From NCBI RefSeq assembly GCF_954871325.1, contig NC_088777.1, forward strand, positions 34,635,366-34,699,365: DNA of 64,000 bases, in the 5' to 3' direction. The notes beneath the pieces were generated by a model, which did no database searches, was not told the origin of the DNA, and saw only the letters and a list, made by a program, of their open reading frames with translations. The translations under genes were made by a program, and so were the position numbers. This DNA comes from Gordionus sp. m RMFG-2023. Taxonomy: Eukaryota > Nematomorpha > Gordioida > Chordodea > Parachordodidae. Below, piece after piece: positions 37,501 to 41,695 of the stretch (the stretch's first letter is position 1; each line of letters starts with the position of its first letter).

Positions 37501-38255
37501 TCATAGATCTCCCAAAGTCCTGGGCATTTAAAAAACCAAGCCAAGTGTAGAATTTAAAAAACAGCCAAGTGCAGATTTAAAAAACCTTGTAACCAGGCCA
37601 GGTCTCTGATATAAATACTAGTTCAAGGATATAAAGAATACTTAAATTATATTACAATCAGAATTCTTACAAAAATAATATAAATGATTACATAGTCGTT
37701 CAAAGTCTTGGAATGTACAATACAATTTGACAAAAAATGGATGTGGATTTGCATTTAAAGCTTGTAGAAGTTCTTTTTCTTTTTTAACGCAGGATTGTTT
37801 ATGGAGTTTTATAATATGTCTTTTATCCATAACTTTAACTAAGCAGAGAATGAATTAATAATATTGTGAAAATCAAATACTTGCATAATATTTTAAGGTA
37901 TGAATATCTCTAGATTTATAAACCTATATTTTAAAAATTAATATATAAAATTATTATTTTTTACTGTTGAAAATGACCCTTCACCTATGATTTTAAAAAA
38001 AAAGAAGTCATTGGCAGTTCGATGCAGAATTTGTCCAGGCTTAGGCCTTGGTAATTCCTTATTATTGGATATTAAATTTTCTTTTACATATGGATCTTCA
38101 AAAGTACATTTTTTGCCATGCTCATCTTCATTGGTTAATATAGATGAATCTATTTTGTTGTTATTTACAGGTTGTAAGGTGTCGATATTAAAATTATTTA
38201 TATTTTGGTCAGAAGATGGCAGAATCTTATTTGAATTATAAGTTAAAATAGACAT
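1193..38255 (-). CDS. Pdk1: 3-phosphoinositide-dependent protein kinase 1 (PDK1), 13 exons, C-terminus beyond the window
   Basis: An AGC-family Ser/Thr kinase that, in known family members, binds PIP3 at the plasma membrane through its PH domain and phosphorylates the activation loop of AKT, S6K, SGK and PKC. Exons: 38255-37965, 37923-37881, 37838-37692, 19733-19589, 19291-19166, 14472-14272, 7370-7302, 7134-7038, 5715-5515, 3098-2870, 2622-2533, 1832-1756, 1546-1193. All introns are GT-AG and every phase joins, giving 2,070 nt or 690 codons. Visible motifs: Gly loop GEGSFST (91-97), AIK lysine 113, HRDIKPEN (catalytic Asp 210), DFG (228-230), activation-loop SFVGTAQ with the conserved Ser at 297, [14 protein letters not shown] near the end of the kinase domain, and the start of the PH domain at about 674. 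The activation loop carries roughly 45 extra acidic and Ser-rich residues, as I recall for Drosophila PDK1. An in-frame TGA lies just upstream of the chosen ATG; an upstream coding exon cannot be excluded. Introns are full of transposons. Confidence 0.93.
1756..1832 (-). CDS. Pdk1: Pdk1 exon 12
   Basis: Encodes [19 protein letters not shown], then a run of lysines: a basic linker ahead of the PH domain. Acceptor TTTCAG and donor GTTAAA give phases that match both neighbours. Confidence 0.7.
2022..2344. mobile_element. hAT-type MITE, 323 bp
   Basis: Terminal inverted repeats TAGAGATCTGCA and TGCAGATCACTA, flanked by 8-bp direct repeats CCTTGAGC (2014-2021) and CCTTGAGT (2345-2352) that differ at one base. 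The subterminal parts are rich in GGGTTCGGGC-type motifs on both sides of an AT-rich core. There is no coding capacity. The 8-bp duplication supports the hAT superfamily. It lies in the 700-bp intron between PDK1 exons 12 and 11. Confidence 0.85.
2533..2622 (-). CDS. Pdk1: Pdk1 exon 11
   Basis: A 90-bp Ser/Thr-rich linker exon ([13 protein letters not shown] and following). It has little homology of its own and is supported by a clean TTCCAG acceptor and by both phases matching its neighbours. Confidence 0.7.
2870..3098 (-). CDS. Pdk1: Pdk1 exon 10
   Basis: Encodes [23 protein letters not shown], then a polar linker. The PGL-x-E-x-QL-x-RL-x-GL pattern resembles the conserved post-kinase block of arthropod PDK1 as I remember it. 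The acceptor (CCAAG) is the least certain boundary. Confidence 0.78.
3471..3980. repeat. C-homopolymer-rich stretch
   Basis: Contains C runs of eight or more at about 3,478, 3,623 and 3,967 and shorter ones near 3,913 and 3,950, embedded in AT-rich DNA within the PDK1 intron between exons 10 and 9. Similar C-tracts recur with CACTG-ending repeats at 35-37.5 kb, so these may be ends of the same family, but no CACTG terminus was found here. Confidence 0.45.
4219..5458 (-). mobile_element. hAT element, 1,240 bp, internally deleted
   Basis: Flanked by perfect 8-bp direct repeats CAATAATG (4211-4218 and 5459-5466). Ends are CAGAGTTGTTAACGCTCC and GGAGCGCCGCTCCTTAACAACTCTG, a clear TIR pair. Both subterminal regions carry many copies of a GGAGC/GCTCC motif with GCTAGC, as hAT transposase-binding regions often do. 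The interior keeps a transposase remnant on the minus strand. It lies in the PDK1 intron between exons 10 and 9. Confidence 0.93.
4425..4765 (-). pseudogene. hAT transposase remnant (BED-finger scrap plus C-terminal dimerisation region)
   Basis: The open stretch 4,658-4,425 encodes [26 protein letters not shown], the hAT C-terminal block normally read as KYNTPLPSSAPVERLFS. Just upstream, in another frame, about 4,700-4,765 resembles the SNLKKHL part of a BED zinc finger. The catalytic middle is absent, so this copy cannot move itself. Confidence 0.8.
5515..5715 (-). CDS. Pdk1: Pdk1 exon 9
   Basis: Starts [24 protein letters not shown], the end of the kinase domain (human KRLGCEEMEGYGPLKAHPF). 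It continues into a linker ending DKEESE. Exactly 67 codons, phase 0 at both ends. Confidence 0.92.
5716..7037. other. PDK1 intron between exons 9 and 8, unassigned
   Basis: AT-rich intron DNA with a short (AT)n run at about 5,770. Two plus-strand open stretches (5,882-6,142 and 6,160-6,387) have no motif I can assign. I see no TIR pair or target duplication here. Confidence 0.5.
7038..7134 (-). CDS. Pdk1: Pdk1 exon 8
   Basis: Encodes [32 protein letters not shown], matching the human NEYLIFQKI segment and the H-helix. Strong donor GTAAGT, phase 0. Confidence 0.92.
7302..7370 (-). CDS. Pdk1: Pdk1 exon 7
   Basis: Encodes [22 protein letters not shown], the F-helix. The donor GTTTTA is weak, but its phase (2) is the one needed to join exon 8 as [13 protein letters not shown]. 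Confidence 0.9.
7371..8571. other. PDK1 intron between exons 7 and 6, left part, no feature
   Basis: AT-rich sequence without reading frames. A GTAACGCGTTAC motif at about 8,289-8,302 recurs in variant form at 14,929 and 19,000, probably relics of one MITE family, but complete ends could not be paired. Confidence 0.4.
8572..9206 (+). mobile_element. MITE family A, full-length copy
   Basis: Both ends carry TAGGGCTGTGCC in inverted orientation, with a GAT/AAT continuation. The subterminal GATCGG/CCGATA motifs repeat on the left and a related GATCGGTGAAAAATG block sits at the right. It matches 1-393 in inverted orientation. No protein is coded and no clean 8-bp target duplication remains, so the copy is old. 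A diverged partial copy of the right-hand block starts at about 20,138. Confidence 0.8.
9325..9640 (+). repeat. Tandem ~20-bp units in left TIR
   Basis: About 15 imperfect units of (C)AATCAAAAAAGGAAAAGTC. The reading frames across it (Lys/Glu/Ser/Gln-rich) are a by-product of the repeat. The units could act as multiple transposase-binding sites; that role is inference. Confidence 0.9.
9785..10189 (+). repeat. G-tract tandem block between the two left ends
   Basis: Three units of about 120-145 bp, each containing GATATGGGTATCAAATAAAA(G/T)CTAAT (at about 9,836, 9,978 and 10,097), with a TTCATTCTTGGTCTG line and long G runs between. It ends in a palindromic GGGTATGACTGTCATACCC just before the second copy of the transposon end. 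Confidence 0.75.
10190..10500 (+). repeat. Second left end of the Tc1/mariner-type element
   Basis: Starts TACAGGATTTCCCATTC, matching the outer end at 9,313. It has only about four minisatellite units, then the same AT-rich arm, and extends further than the outer copy to TTTTTTGGCAGAC, which is matched in reverse at about 11,900. This inner end pairs best with the right TIR, so the outer copy at 9,313-9,784 may be an extra end or a separate truncated copy. Confidence 0.75.
10807..11809 (+). pseudogene. Tc1/mariner (IS630 group) transposase, decayed
   Basis: The first part (10,807-11,223) has two helix-turn-helix-like blocks ([41 protein letters not shown]). The second part (11,250-11,687 and on) has the DDE core: FIDESGFSI (first Asp), [10 protein letters not shown] (second Asp), and [20 protein letters not shown] with Glu 35 residues after the second Asp, i.e. 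DD34E. The two parts are in different frames (shift near 11,200) and an in-frame TAA at 11,685 precedes the last ~40 codons, which end at about 11,809. About 330 residues in total, usual for the family. Intact HTH and DDE motifs suggest recent loss of activity. Confidence 0.88.
12100..12450 (-). repeat. Tandem ~20-bp units in right TIR
   Basis: Reverse-complement array of the units at 9,325-9,640, with about 16 imperfect units. The minus-strand Lys/Glu-rich frame here is repeat-derived, not a gene. Confidence 0.9.
12547..12759. mobile_element. Fold-back MITE, ~213 bp
   Basis: Ends TGCGCACAATTTGAACGTTTC and its inverse GAAACG-CTGGGTTGAAACG-TACAATTTGTGCGCA give about 40 bp of imperfect TIR; CGTTTCA/TGAAACG units repeat inside. 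No target duplication is clear and there is no reading frame. Confidence 0.75.
12760..14271. other. Intron DNA with one old repeat
   Basis: Contains the second copy of repeat family B (12,830-13,235). The remaining AT-rich sequence shows nothing I can assign up to PDK1 exon 6. Confidence 0.5.
12830..13235 (+). repeat. Interspersed repeat family B, copy 2
   Basis: Diverged copy of 700-1,085 with the same ordered blocks (CCATTTTTCTCTATGAGG; CCCAAATATAGATTACAC; TAAAAATCGAAAGGGGTTGGC). Confidence 0.55.
14272..14472 (-). CDS. Pdk1: Pdk1 exon 6 (activation-loop insertion and SFVGTAQ)
   Basis: The first 40-odd codons are a low-complexity Ser/Asp/Asn/Lys insertion. They are followed by [21 protein letters not shown], with the activation-loop serine at residue 297. 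Acceptor ATTTTAG, donor GTAAGA. Confidence 0.94.
14480..16352. other. PDK1 intron between exons 6 and 5, no gene
   Basis: AT-rich. It has a TTACTAA...GTAACGCCGTTA pair (14,835-14,940) that looks like a decayed MITE, and a G14 run at about 15,281 enclosed by AT-rich sequence in which CTGATTTTTTTTT recurs inverted at about 15,338. No frames of interest. Confidence 0.45.
16361..18579 (-). mobile_element. hAT element with DUF4371/ZMYM-type transposase, 2,219 bp
   Basis: Flanked by perfect 8-bp direct repeats CCAGTGAC (16353-16360 and 18580-18587). Ends are CAGTGTCCCCTACACTTT and ATTGTAGGGGCCACTG. A C8-C10 run lies just inside each end. The transposase pieces read on the minus strand. It landed next to the end of an unrelated repeat (CAGTGACGTATCCAGAATTT, from 18,581). 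In the PDK1 intron between exons 6 and 5. Confidence 0.92.
17217..18402 (-). pseudogene. DUF4371-type hAT transposase, fragmentary
   Basis: Minus-strand pieces in order: 18,402-18,124 with a C2H2/TTF-like finger ([12 protein letters not shown]...HIRKRH); 17,947-17,759 with [16 protein letters not shown]; 17,560-17,217 with [11 protein letters not shown] (first catalytic Asp region), RLIDIYCTG and [14 protein letters not shown], the DUF4371 block usually read as GQSYDGASNMSG. Stops and frame changes separate the pieces, including one before [12 protein letters not shown]. Beyond 17,217 toward the C-terminus I see little conserved. Confidence 0.85.
19166..19291 (-). CDS. Pdk1: Pdk1 exon 5
   Basis: Completes [23 protein letters not shown]: catalytic loop, metal-binding Asn and DFG. 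It then starts the extended activation loop ([20 protein letters not shown]). Donor GTATGA, phase 2. Confidence 0.95.
19589..19733 (-). CDS. Pdk1: Pdk1 exon 4
   Basis: Encodes [15 protein letters not shown], then [22 protein letters not shown], the PDK1 hinge and E-helix up to the HRD arginine, which is split across the next intron (phase 2). Confidence 0.94.
19740..22371. other. Left part of the 18-kb PDK1 intron
   Basis: Holds a diverged family A MITE fragment (ATTTTTCACCGATCCGATATTC at about 20,150, echoed by ATCGGATC near 20,600) and a TAGCG...AACGCGCTAC motif at about 20,815. Otherwise AT-rich with no frame or TIR pair I can support. Confidence 0.45.
22380..24414 (+). mobile_element. 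hAT element with GAACCG-rich ends, 2,035 bp
   Basis: Flanked by perfect 8-bp direct repeats ATTATGGG (22372-22379 and 24415-24422). Ends are CAGGGGTTCGAACCGAACC and GGTTCGAAATCCTG. About 120 bp on the left and 160 bp on the right consist of spaced AACCG(A) and CCGTTAT motifs, typical of hAT subterminal binding regions. It carries a broken transposase on the plus strand. Located in the 18-kb PDK1 intron. Confidence 0.92.
22626..23990 (+). pseudogene. hAT transposase (ZBED type), decayed
   Basis: The first open stretch (22,626-23,342) contains [10 protein letters not shown] (second catalytic Asp block), [14 protein letters not shown] (the CxxH region) and [14 protein letters not shown]. An acidic Asp/Asn-rich insert of about 50 residues lies between the first two. 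The second stretch (23,339-23,869), in another frame, has [12 protein letters not shown] third (about 23,880-23,990) has [14 protein letters not shown], the dimerisation motif, in yet another frame. The N-terminal BED finger is missing. At least three frame changes. Confidence 0.88.
24430..25440. other. Intron stretch without recognisable features
   Basis: AT-rich sequence with no reading frame, TIR pair or tandem array that I can support. Confidence 0.5.
25468..25637. repeat. 85-bp tandem duplication
   Basis: Two almost identical units (ATCTCCATAATCA..ACACGATCG to ..GTAATGTTAATTTT), differing at about one base. The near identity points to a recent duplication. Confidence 0.9.
25640..25682 (-). 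other. tRNA-like 3' half (possible SINE head or tRNA relic)
   Basis: On the minus strand this reads TGCCTTAGAAACGGGAGGC, then a B-box-like GAGTTCGATTC within a 4-bp stem and 7-nt loop, then AGAGAGC as a possible acceptor strand. The 5' half is replaced by A-rich sequence, so this is not a functional tRNA gene. It abuts the 85-bp tandem duplication, so the two may form a tRNA-derived repeat. Confidence 0.4.
25735..27264 (+). mobile_element. Helitron-like 3' part with internal ~580-bp repeats
   Basis: The right end is a classic Helitron 3' terminus: hairpin CCCGTCATTTTTGACGGG (7-bp stem), then CTATTTA and CTAG, followed by T (27,236-27,265). The same terminus occurs inverted at 45,575. Upstream, units starting (C)CTGATCAAAAAACCAAGGCCCATG recur at 26,281 and 26,860, with a shorter relative at 25,743. 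The 5' end was not found and no Rep/helicase sequence is seen, so the left boundary is a guess. Confidence 0.6.
27265..29685. other. Intron stretch without recognisable features
   Basis: AT-rich. No exon, TIR pair or tandem array could be supported. A pyrimidine-rich patch at about 28,100-28,220 has no motif. Confidence 0.45.
30267..30456. mobile_element. hAT-type MITE (CAGAGTTGGGCAG ends)
   Basis: Ends CAGAGTTGGGCAGG and CTGCCCAATTCCG, with TTAATTAG before and TTAAATTAG after, an imperfect 8-bp duplication. The interior is a series of GATAC/AAGAT motifs. A better match to the right end (GGGCAGTACTGCGAATA..., TAAGATACA) lies at 29,688, so the element may instead span 29,686-30,456, or two copies lie side by side. 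Confidence 0.7.
31719..32690 (+). pseudogene. Uncharacterised transposon protein, decayed
   Basis: Readable pieces, in three frames: 31,719-31,994 with a CCNPFNLQ...ICSSCREKL Cys pattern (possible zinc site); 31,988-32,200 Lys-rich; about 32,215-32,330 with [20 protein letters not shown]; then [10 protein letters not shown] and [16 protein letters not shown]. The last motifs resemble a protein often seen in invertebrate genomes as an unnamed ORF (LLPSTWS.RKI..EF, STPNPKPGK, SR.MPGKKD); that likeness comes from memory. No DDE triad could be placed. Confidence 0.65.
33328..34850 (+). mobile_element. hAT element with CCGGGCC-rich ends, nested, 1,523 bp
   Basis: Flanked by perfect 8-bp direct repeats ATAAATAG (33320-33327 and 34851-34858). 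Ends are CAGAGACCTCCAGG and CCTCTGCAGGTCTCTG. Both ends carry arrays of CCGGGCCGGGCCT separated by (T)AAAAAATTTTTTTAAAT spacers, the most GC-rich sequence of the region. It sits inside the right arm of the long-TIR element and is thus younger than that element. It encodes only a BED finger. Confidence 0.95.
33864..34151 (+). CDS. BED zinc-finger fragment of a hAT transposase
   Basis: A 95-codon frame starting at an ATG after CAAATAAAGGAATATC. It contains [27 protein letters not shown]: Cys-x2-Cys, then His near the end of the helix, the C-x2-C...H-x3-5-H/C arrangement of BED fingers. The frame ends soon after, and no catalytic domain follows in the ~700 bp to the right end. It could code a DNA-binding protein alone (a possible repressor of related elements) or simply be a deletion product. 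Confidence 0.75.
   Translation: MAQNTNDIINKIKNNIYSFRNTNNNLKSEIWAKFNIIIDENKKNIGFVQCKNCSSILSYNYKHGTSHLKRHKCDGKSMKINNFFLHLKNQPINVI
34917..37455. repeat. Series of C-tract/CACTG-ending repeat units
   Basis: Four right ends of one family lie in succession: CCTGGCTACGCCACTG (to 34,935), CCTGGCTACCACTG (35,510), CCTGGGTATGCCACTG (36,229) and CCTGCCTATTATACTG (37,455). The last three are preceded by a C-run and AT(A/G)AAATCC or AGATAAATCC. The bodies before 35,510 and before about 35,900 are clear homologues (about 400 bp, TTACTTATATTTTAT through AATGAAAT-CTCT), i.e. a ~575-bp duplication. Ends read CAGTGGCGTAGCCAGGATT in reverse; no matching left ends were found. Confidence 0.65.
37503..37609. repeat. 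Short repeat with CCAAGCCAAG motifs and CAGAGACC-like end
   Basis: TTTAAAAAACCAAGCCAAGTG-type motifs repeat two to three times and end in CCAGGCCAGGTCTCTG, the same terminal hexamer as the hAT at 33,328. Probably a tiny relic of a related MITE; no target duplication. Confidence 0.4.
37692..37838 (-). CDS. Pdk1: Pdk1 exon 3
   Basis: Begins with the ATP-binding lysine segment ([12 protein letters not shown]), then the C-helix region [10 protein letters not shown] and [13 protein letters not shown], close to the human [13 protein letters not shown]. The donor GTAATC after CTAT leaves phase 1, which matches the TC start of exon 4 across an 18-kb intron. Confidence 0.93.
37881..37923 (-). CDS. 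Pdk1: Pdk1 exon 2 (43-bp micro-exon)
   Basis: [14 protein letters not shown] completes the first kinase strands and fills exactly the gap between the glycine loop and the AIK lysine. It lies between a 41-bp and a 42-bp intron; acceptor ATATAG, donor GTATTT, phase 0 in and phase 1 out. Confidence 0.88.
37965..38255 (-). CDS. Pdk1: Pdk1 exon 1
   Basis: Encodes residues 1-97: an Asn/Ser-rich N-terminal arm, then [16 protein letters not shown], which enters the kinase glycine loop. The ATG at 38,255 is preceded in frame by TGA seven codons upstream. The donor is GTAAAA, leaving phase 0. Confidence 0.88.
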
Positions 38256-38419
38256 TAATGCATTGTTAAATGCTCAAATAAAAATTCTAAAAAAATATGA
38301 ATGTATGTAACATTGGGAAATACTTCATGATGTTGTCGAAGAAATAACTGTTAGCGCAATTTATAATTATAACATGAATTTTCTTATCTTATATACATTT
38401 GAATCATGGTCAGTACATA

Positions 38420-38605
38420 GATAGTTACATCTAAAGAAAGGTTTTAGTACTTGTGGAACTCTAATTATGGACATATATAGAACTGTAATGATCTTGCATT
38501 TGTGAATCCCTTAGTTACACCTAAAGAAAGGTTTTGGTGCCTGTGGAACCCTAATTATGGACATGTTTTTAGAACTGTAATGATATTGCATCTATAAATC
38601 CCTTT
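38420..38605. repeat. ~95-bp tandem duplication upstream of Pdk1
   Basis: Two units (TAGTTACA(T/C)CTAAAGAAAGGTTTT to GCAT(T/C)TTAAATCCC-like ends) at about 38,423 and 38,512, roughly 88% alike by eye. They lie within 360 bp upstream of the chosen Pdk1 start codon and so may fall in its 5' region; no promoter motif is evident. Confidence 0.7.
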
Positions 38606-38747
38606 TAAGGAAGTAGCATTTATTAACTATAATGTAGATAAATACATCTTTTTTTTACACATTTACCTTTAAACTGGAATAGTTACATTTGATCTATTTT
38701 AACTTTGTTGTGTATATCAGATAGATCTAAAAGACCACACAATTTGG

Positions 38748-38901
38748 TGTAATAAATTAATAAATGATTATTTATGTATATTGTATATTAAAAATAGAAT
38801 CGAACATTCGAAAAACAATCAATAAAAATTTCATATCAAAAATAAATTGAAATATAAATTAGTAGTCGTATTGTTTATAATTAGTAGTTGGGATTACTAC
38901 A
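38748..38901 (+). repeat. 5' LTR (154 bp)
   Basis: Begins TGTAATAAATT and ends ATTACTACA. Short for a gypsy LTR. It matches the 3' copy at every base I compared. Confidence 0.93.
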
Positions 38902-38902
38902 A

Positions 38903-41515
38903 ATGGCGACGATAAATGGAGAAAATAATTCCTTAAATGGAGATAATAATTCCTTAAATGGAGAAAATAATTCCTTAAATGGAGATTCAAAAAAAATAGC
39001 GGATTTATCTACGATTAAATTTGATAAATTCGAGTTGGATACTTCTATTCACAGATATTTTTTTCAATGGGAAGCCAGTTTTCGGTTAAAAAACGTAAGC
39101 CCATCTGAATGTCAATATAAAGATATATTTTTAACATTTTTTGGCAATAAGAATATTGAGTTGGTGGACCGTTTATGTTATCCTGATTCGATCGAAACTT
39201 TATCTTTTAAGGAAATTAAGTCAATATGTTTTAAACTATTTAAACCGACGTCAACAGCTTTTGCTTCTAGATTTGATTTCGTTAGATTACGGAGAACAAC
39301 TGAAACCATATCTGAATTTGCAAATAAAATTAGAACAATTGGAAAGCGTTGTCATTATCTTAATGATATTGACGAGCGTTTACGTGATCAGTTTATGGTT
39401 GGCATGGAAATACCGGGATTGGAAAGAGATCTTAGAGCTCTATATCCCGACGGTCTTGATAGAGATAATAATGTACTGACTTTTCAATTTATTCTTGATC
39501 TGGCATTAGCTTCTGAGCGAGCAGATAAAGAAATGGCAAATAAAAATATGCCAGTTGTTAATAAGATAAATGTTAATAACAAAAGAAATGATAATGATAA
39601 TAATTATAAACATCCAATAAAAACGACGACTACAATTGATAAAGGCTATAATAAAGTCAAGTATAATAATACATTTGATAAAGAGAATAATAACTACAAT
39701 AATAATAATGATAAAGATTATAATAAACTTAAATGTTATAAATGTGGTTTTATTCATAACCGAGAAGTGAGATGTCCAGCTACAAATGCGGCATGTAATA
39801 AATGTAAAAAAATTGGTCATTTTGCAGTTTGCTGTAAATCAAAGAATTTAAACTATATAAGAGTGTCATCAAGTGATTCTATTCATAATATTTGGAAGAT
39901 TCAACAAAATCGAGAGAATCGAGCAAAACTAACTGCAGAGATAAATGGGTTAGATGTTGAATTTGATTTTGACACTGGTGCACAAGCGTCATTGATAGGA
40001 ATTGATATATGGACAAGTATTGGGGGACCAAAAATTAGGCCAACCAGTCTATTGACTGCATATGGTGATCATCCGTTAGACGTCAAGGGCGAGACCCAAG
40101 TCAATGTTAGGATTGGATCACAGACAAGGACTCTACCAGTGGTAATAATGAATACAACTGGGGTGCCTCTTTTCGGATTACCATGGATTATAGCATTCAA
40201 TTTAGAAATGCCTCGTCAGGTTATGATTAAACAAGTACGCAATTTGGTCAACAATATTGAAAAAGAAAAATGTTGCATAACACTAGATTCTAGAATTCGA
40301 GATTTGATTAATAAACACCAAGAAATTTCGGAAGAGAATCAAGATTCTAAACATGTTTTGGATATTCGAAGTATTAATTTAGATGATATGCAATTGTCAG
40401 AAAATATTCTACGAAAAGAGTCGAAGCAAGATTTAATATTAAAAAAAGTAGCAATACATATTCAGCAAAGTTGGCGAAACTTTGATCGTCATAAAGATAA
40501 AGAAATAGTTAATTTTTATAATCGACGGGAAGAGCTTTCTGTCAATCGTGATATTATAGAATGGAATGGGAGATTGGTTATTCCTAATAAATTAAGAAAT
40601 GCAGTGTTAGGAATGATTCACTGGGGACATCCTGGGGAAAATGTAATGAAATCTATTTTTAGATTGTATTGTTGGTGGCCCAGATGTGATGTTGATATAG
40701 AAAATTTTATCAAAATATGTTCTGGATGCCAGAAAAATAGACCATGGTTAGAAGTTGATCTAATGCAGAATACCTCTGCTGATGCTATGATAAAACGACT
40801 AAATAAATGGTTTGCTAGGTTTGGAATACCCAAGTACAGTGTGTCAGACAAAGGACCACAATTCTTATCAGGGGAATTTCGTAGGTATTGTGATTTAAAT
40901 AACATACGTCATATACGTTCGGCACCCTATCATCCAAAAACTAATGGATTAGCTGAACGTACAGTACGAACTTTGAAAGGTCGGTATTATGCAACGAGAG
41001 ATTCAATTAGCGATCCCAAAGAAGCTATGACACAGGTTTTAACAACCTACCGATTGGGAGAGCATAGTTCCACAGGGAGATCTCCTGCTAAAATTATGTT
41101 TGGGAGGCAATTGAAAACAAGTCTGGATTGGATCCGACCAAATGCCGAACACGAAATAGTAAGGGCTAATGATAAACAAAGCCTTCATCATGATTTACAT
41201 TCAAAGGAAAGAGAATTTGAAATCTCACAACCTATATGGTTAAATAATGAAAATACCAATGGTTGGAGAGAGGGAGTAATTAAAGAAAGAATAGGACTTT
41301 ATTCTTATATTGTTGAATCTTCCGGGAAAACATTACGGAAGCATGCAGATCAGTTAAGAAATCGTTTAGTTATCCCAAATCATGAAAGTTCTTTGGAAGT
41401 TACAGAAATGGTTGTGCCAGTGAATGAAGCAAATACAAACACAAATACAAATACCACATTACGTTGCTCATCAAGAAACCATAAACCTACAAATAGGTTT
41501 ATTGAAGAAATCTAA
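38903..41515 (+). CDS. Gag-Pol-type open frame of the young LTR element
   Basis: The first ATG is at 38,903, 2 bp after the LTR. Parts in order: an N-terminal repeat of (E/D)NNSLNG units; a Gag-like domain (FFQWEASFRLKN, FVRLRRTTETISEFA, DQFMVGM); an Asn-rich linker; zinc knuckles CYKCGFIHN and CNKCKKIGHFAVCC; an aspartic protease motif FDFDTGAQASLIG with FGLPWII; an H2C2 integrase zinc finger (WGHPGENVMKSI...CSGCQKNRP); integrase core blocks VSDKGPQFLS and APYHPKTNGLAERTVRTLKG; and a C-terminal tail. This assigns it to Ty3/gypsy. The frame is shorter than a full gag-pol; see the element entry. Confidence 0.88.
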   Translation: MATINGENNSLNGDNNSLNGENNSLNGDSKKIADLSTIKFDKFELDTSIHRYFFQWEASFRLKNVSPSECQYKDIFLTFFGNKNIELVDRLCYPDSIETLSFKEIKSICFKLFKPTSTAFASRFDFVRLRRTTETISEFANKIRTIGKRCHYLNDIDERLRDQFMVGMEIPGLERDLRALYPDGLDRDNNVLTFQFILDLALASERADKEMANKNMPVVNKINVNNKRNDNDNNYKHPIKTTTTIDKGYNKVKYNNTFDKENNNYNNNNDKDYNKLKCYKCGFIHNREVRCPATNAACNKCKKIGHFAVCCKSKNLNYIRVSSSDSIHNIWKIQQNRENRAKLTAEINGLDVEFDFDTGAQASLIGIDIWTSIGGPKIRPTSLLTAYGDHPLDVKGETQVNVRIGSQTRTLPVVIMNTTGVPLFGLPWIIAFNLEMPRQVMIKQVRNLVNNIEKEKCCITLDSRIRDLINKHQEISEENQDSKHVLDIRSINLDDMQLSENILRKESKQDLILKKVAIHIQQSWRNFDRHKDKEIVNFYNRREELSVNRDIIEWNGRLVIPNKLRNAVLGMIHWGHPGENVMKSIFRLYCWWPRCDVDIENFIKICSGCQKNRPWLEVDLMQNTSADAMIKRLNKWFARFGIPKYSVSDKGPQFLSGEFRRYCDLNNIRHIRSAPYHPKTNGLAERTVRTLKGRYYATRDSISDPKEAMTQVLTTYRLGEHSSTGRSPAKIMFGRQLKTSLDWIRPNAEHEIVRANDKQSLHHDLHSKEREFEISQPIWLNNENTNGWREGVIKERIGLYSYIVESSGKTLRKHADQLRNRLVIPNHESSLEVTEMVVPVNEANTNTNTNTTLRCSSRNHKPTNRFIEEI

Positions 41516-41536
41516 CTTTAAATTGTTTGAAGGAAA

Positions 41537-41690
41537 TGTAATAAATTAATAAATGATTATTTATGTATATTGTATATTAAAAATAGAATCGAACATTCGA
41601 AAAACAATCAATAAAAATTTCATATCAAAAATAAATTGAAATATAAATTAGTAGTCGTATTGTTTATAATTAGTAGTTGGGATTACTACA
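41537..41690 (+). repeat. 3' LTR (154 bp)
   Basis: Identical to the 5' LTR as far as I can read; followed by the TTTGG target duplication at 41,691-41,695. Confidence 0.93.
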
Positions 41691-41695
41691 TTTGG

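Larger units (their letters stand above)
38748..41690 (+). mobile_element. Ty3/gypsy-type LTR retrotransposon, very young
   Basis: Two LTRs of 154 bp (38,748-38,901 and 41,537-41,690; TGTAATAAATT...ATTACTACA) look identical base for base and are flanked by 5-bp direct repeats TTTGG. A TGGCGACG primer-binding-like sequence begins 3 bp after the first LTR. One long open frame lies between. The identical LTRs imply a very recent insertion. Not all domains expected of a self-sufficient element are visible, so I regard it as broken (at least one break) and presumably mobilised by relatives. It lies 0.5 kb upstream of Pdk1, in opposite orientation. Confidence 0.93.

Noticed and set aside
39141-40905. 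Alternative frames (39,141-39,479 plus; 39,506-39,820 and 40,618-40,905 minus) inside the LTR element
   Set aside because: Shadows of the long Gag-Pol-type frame, without motifs of their own.
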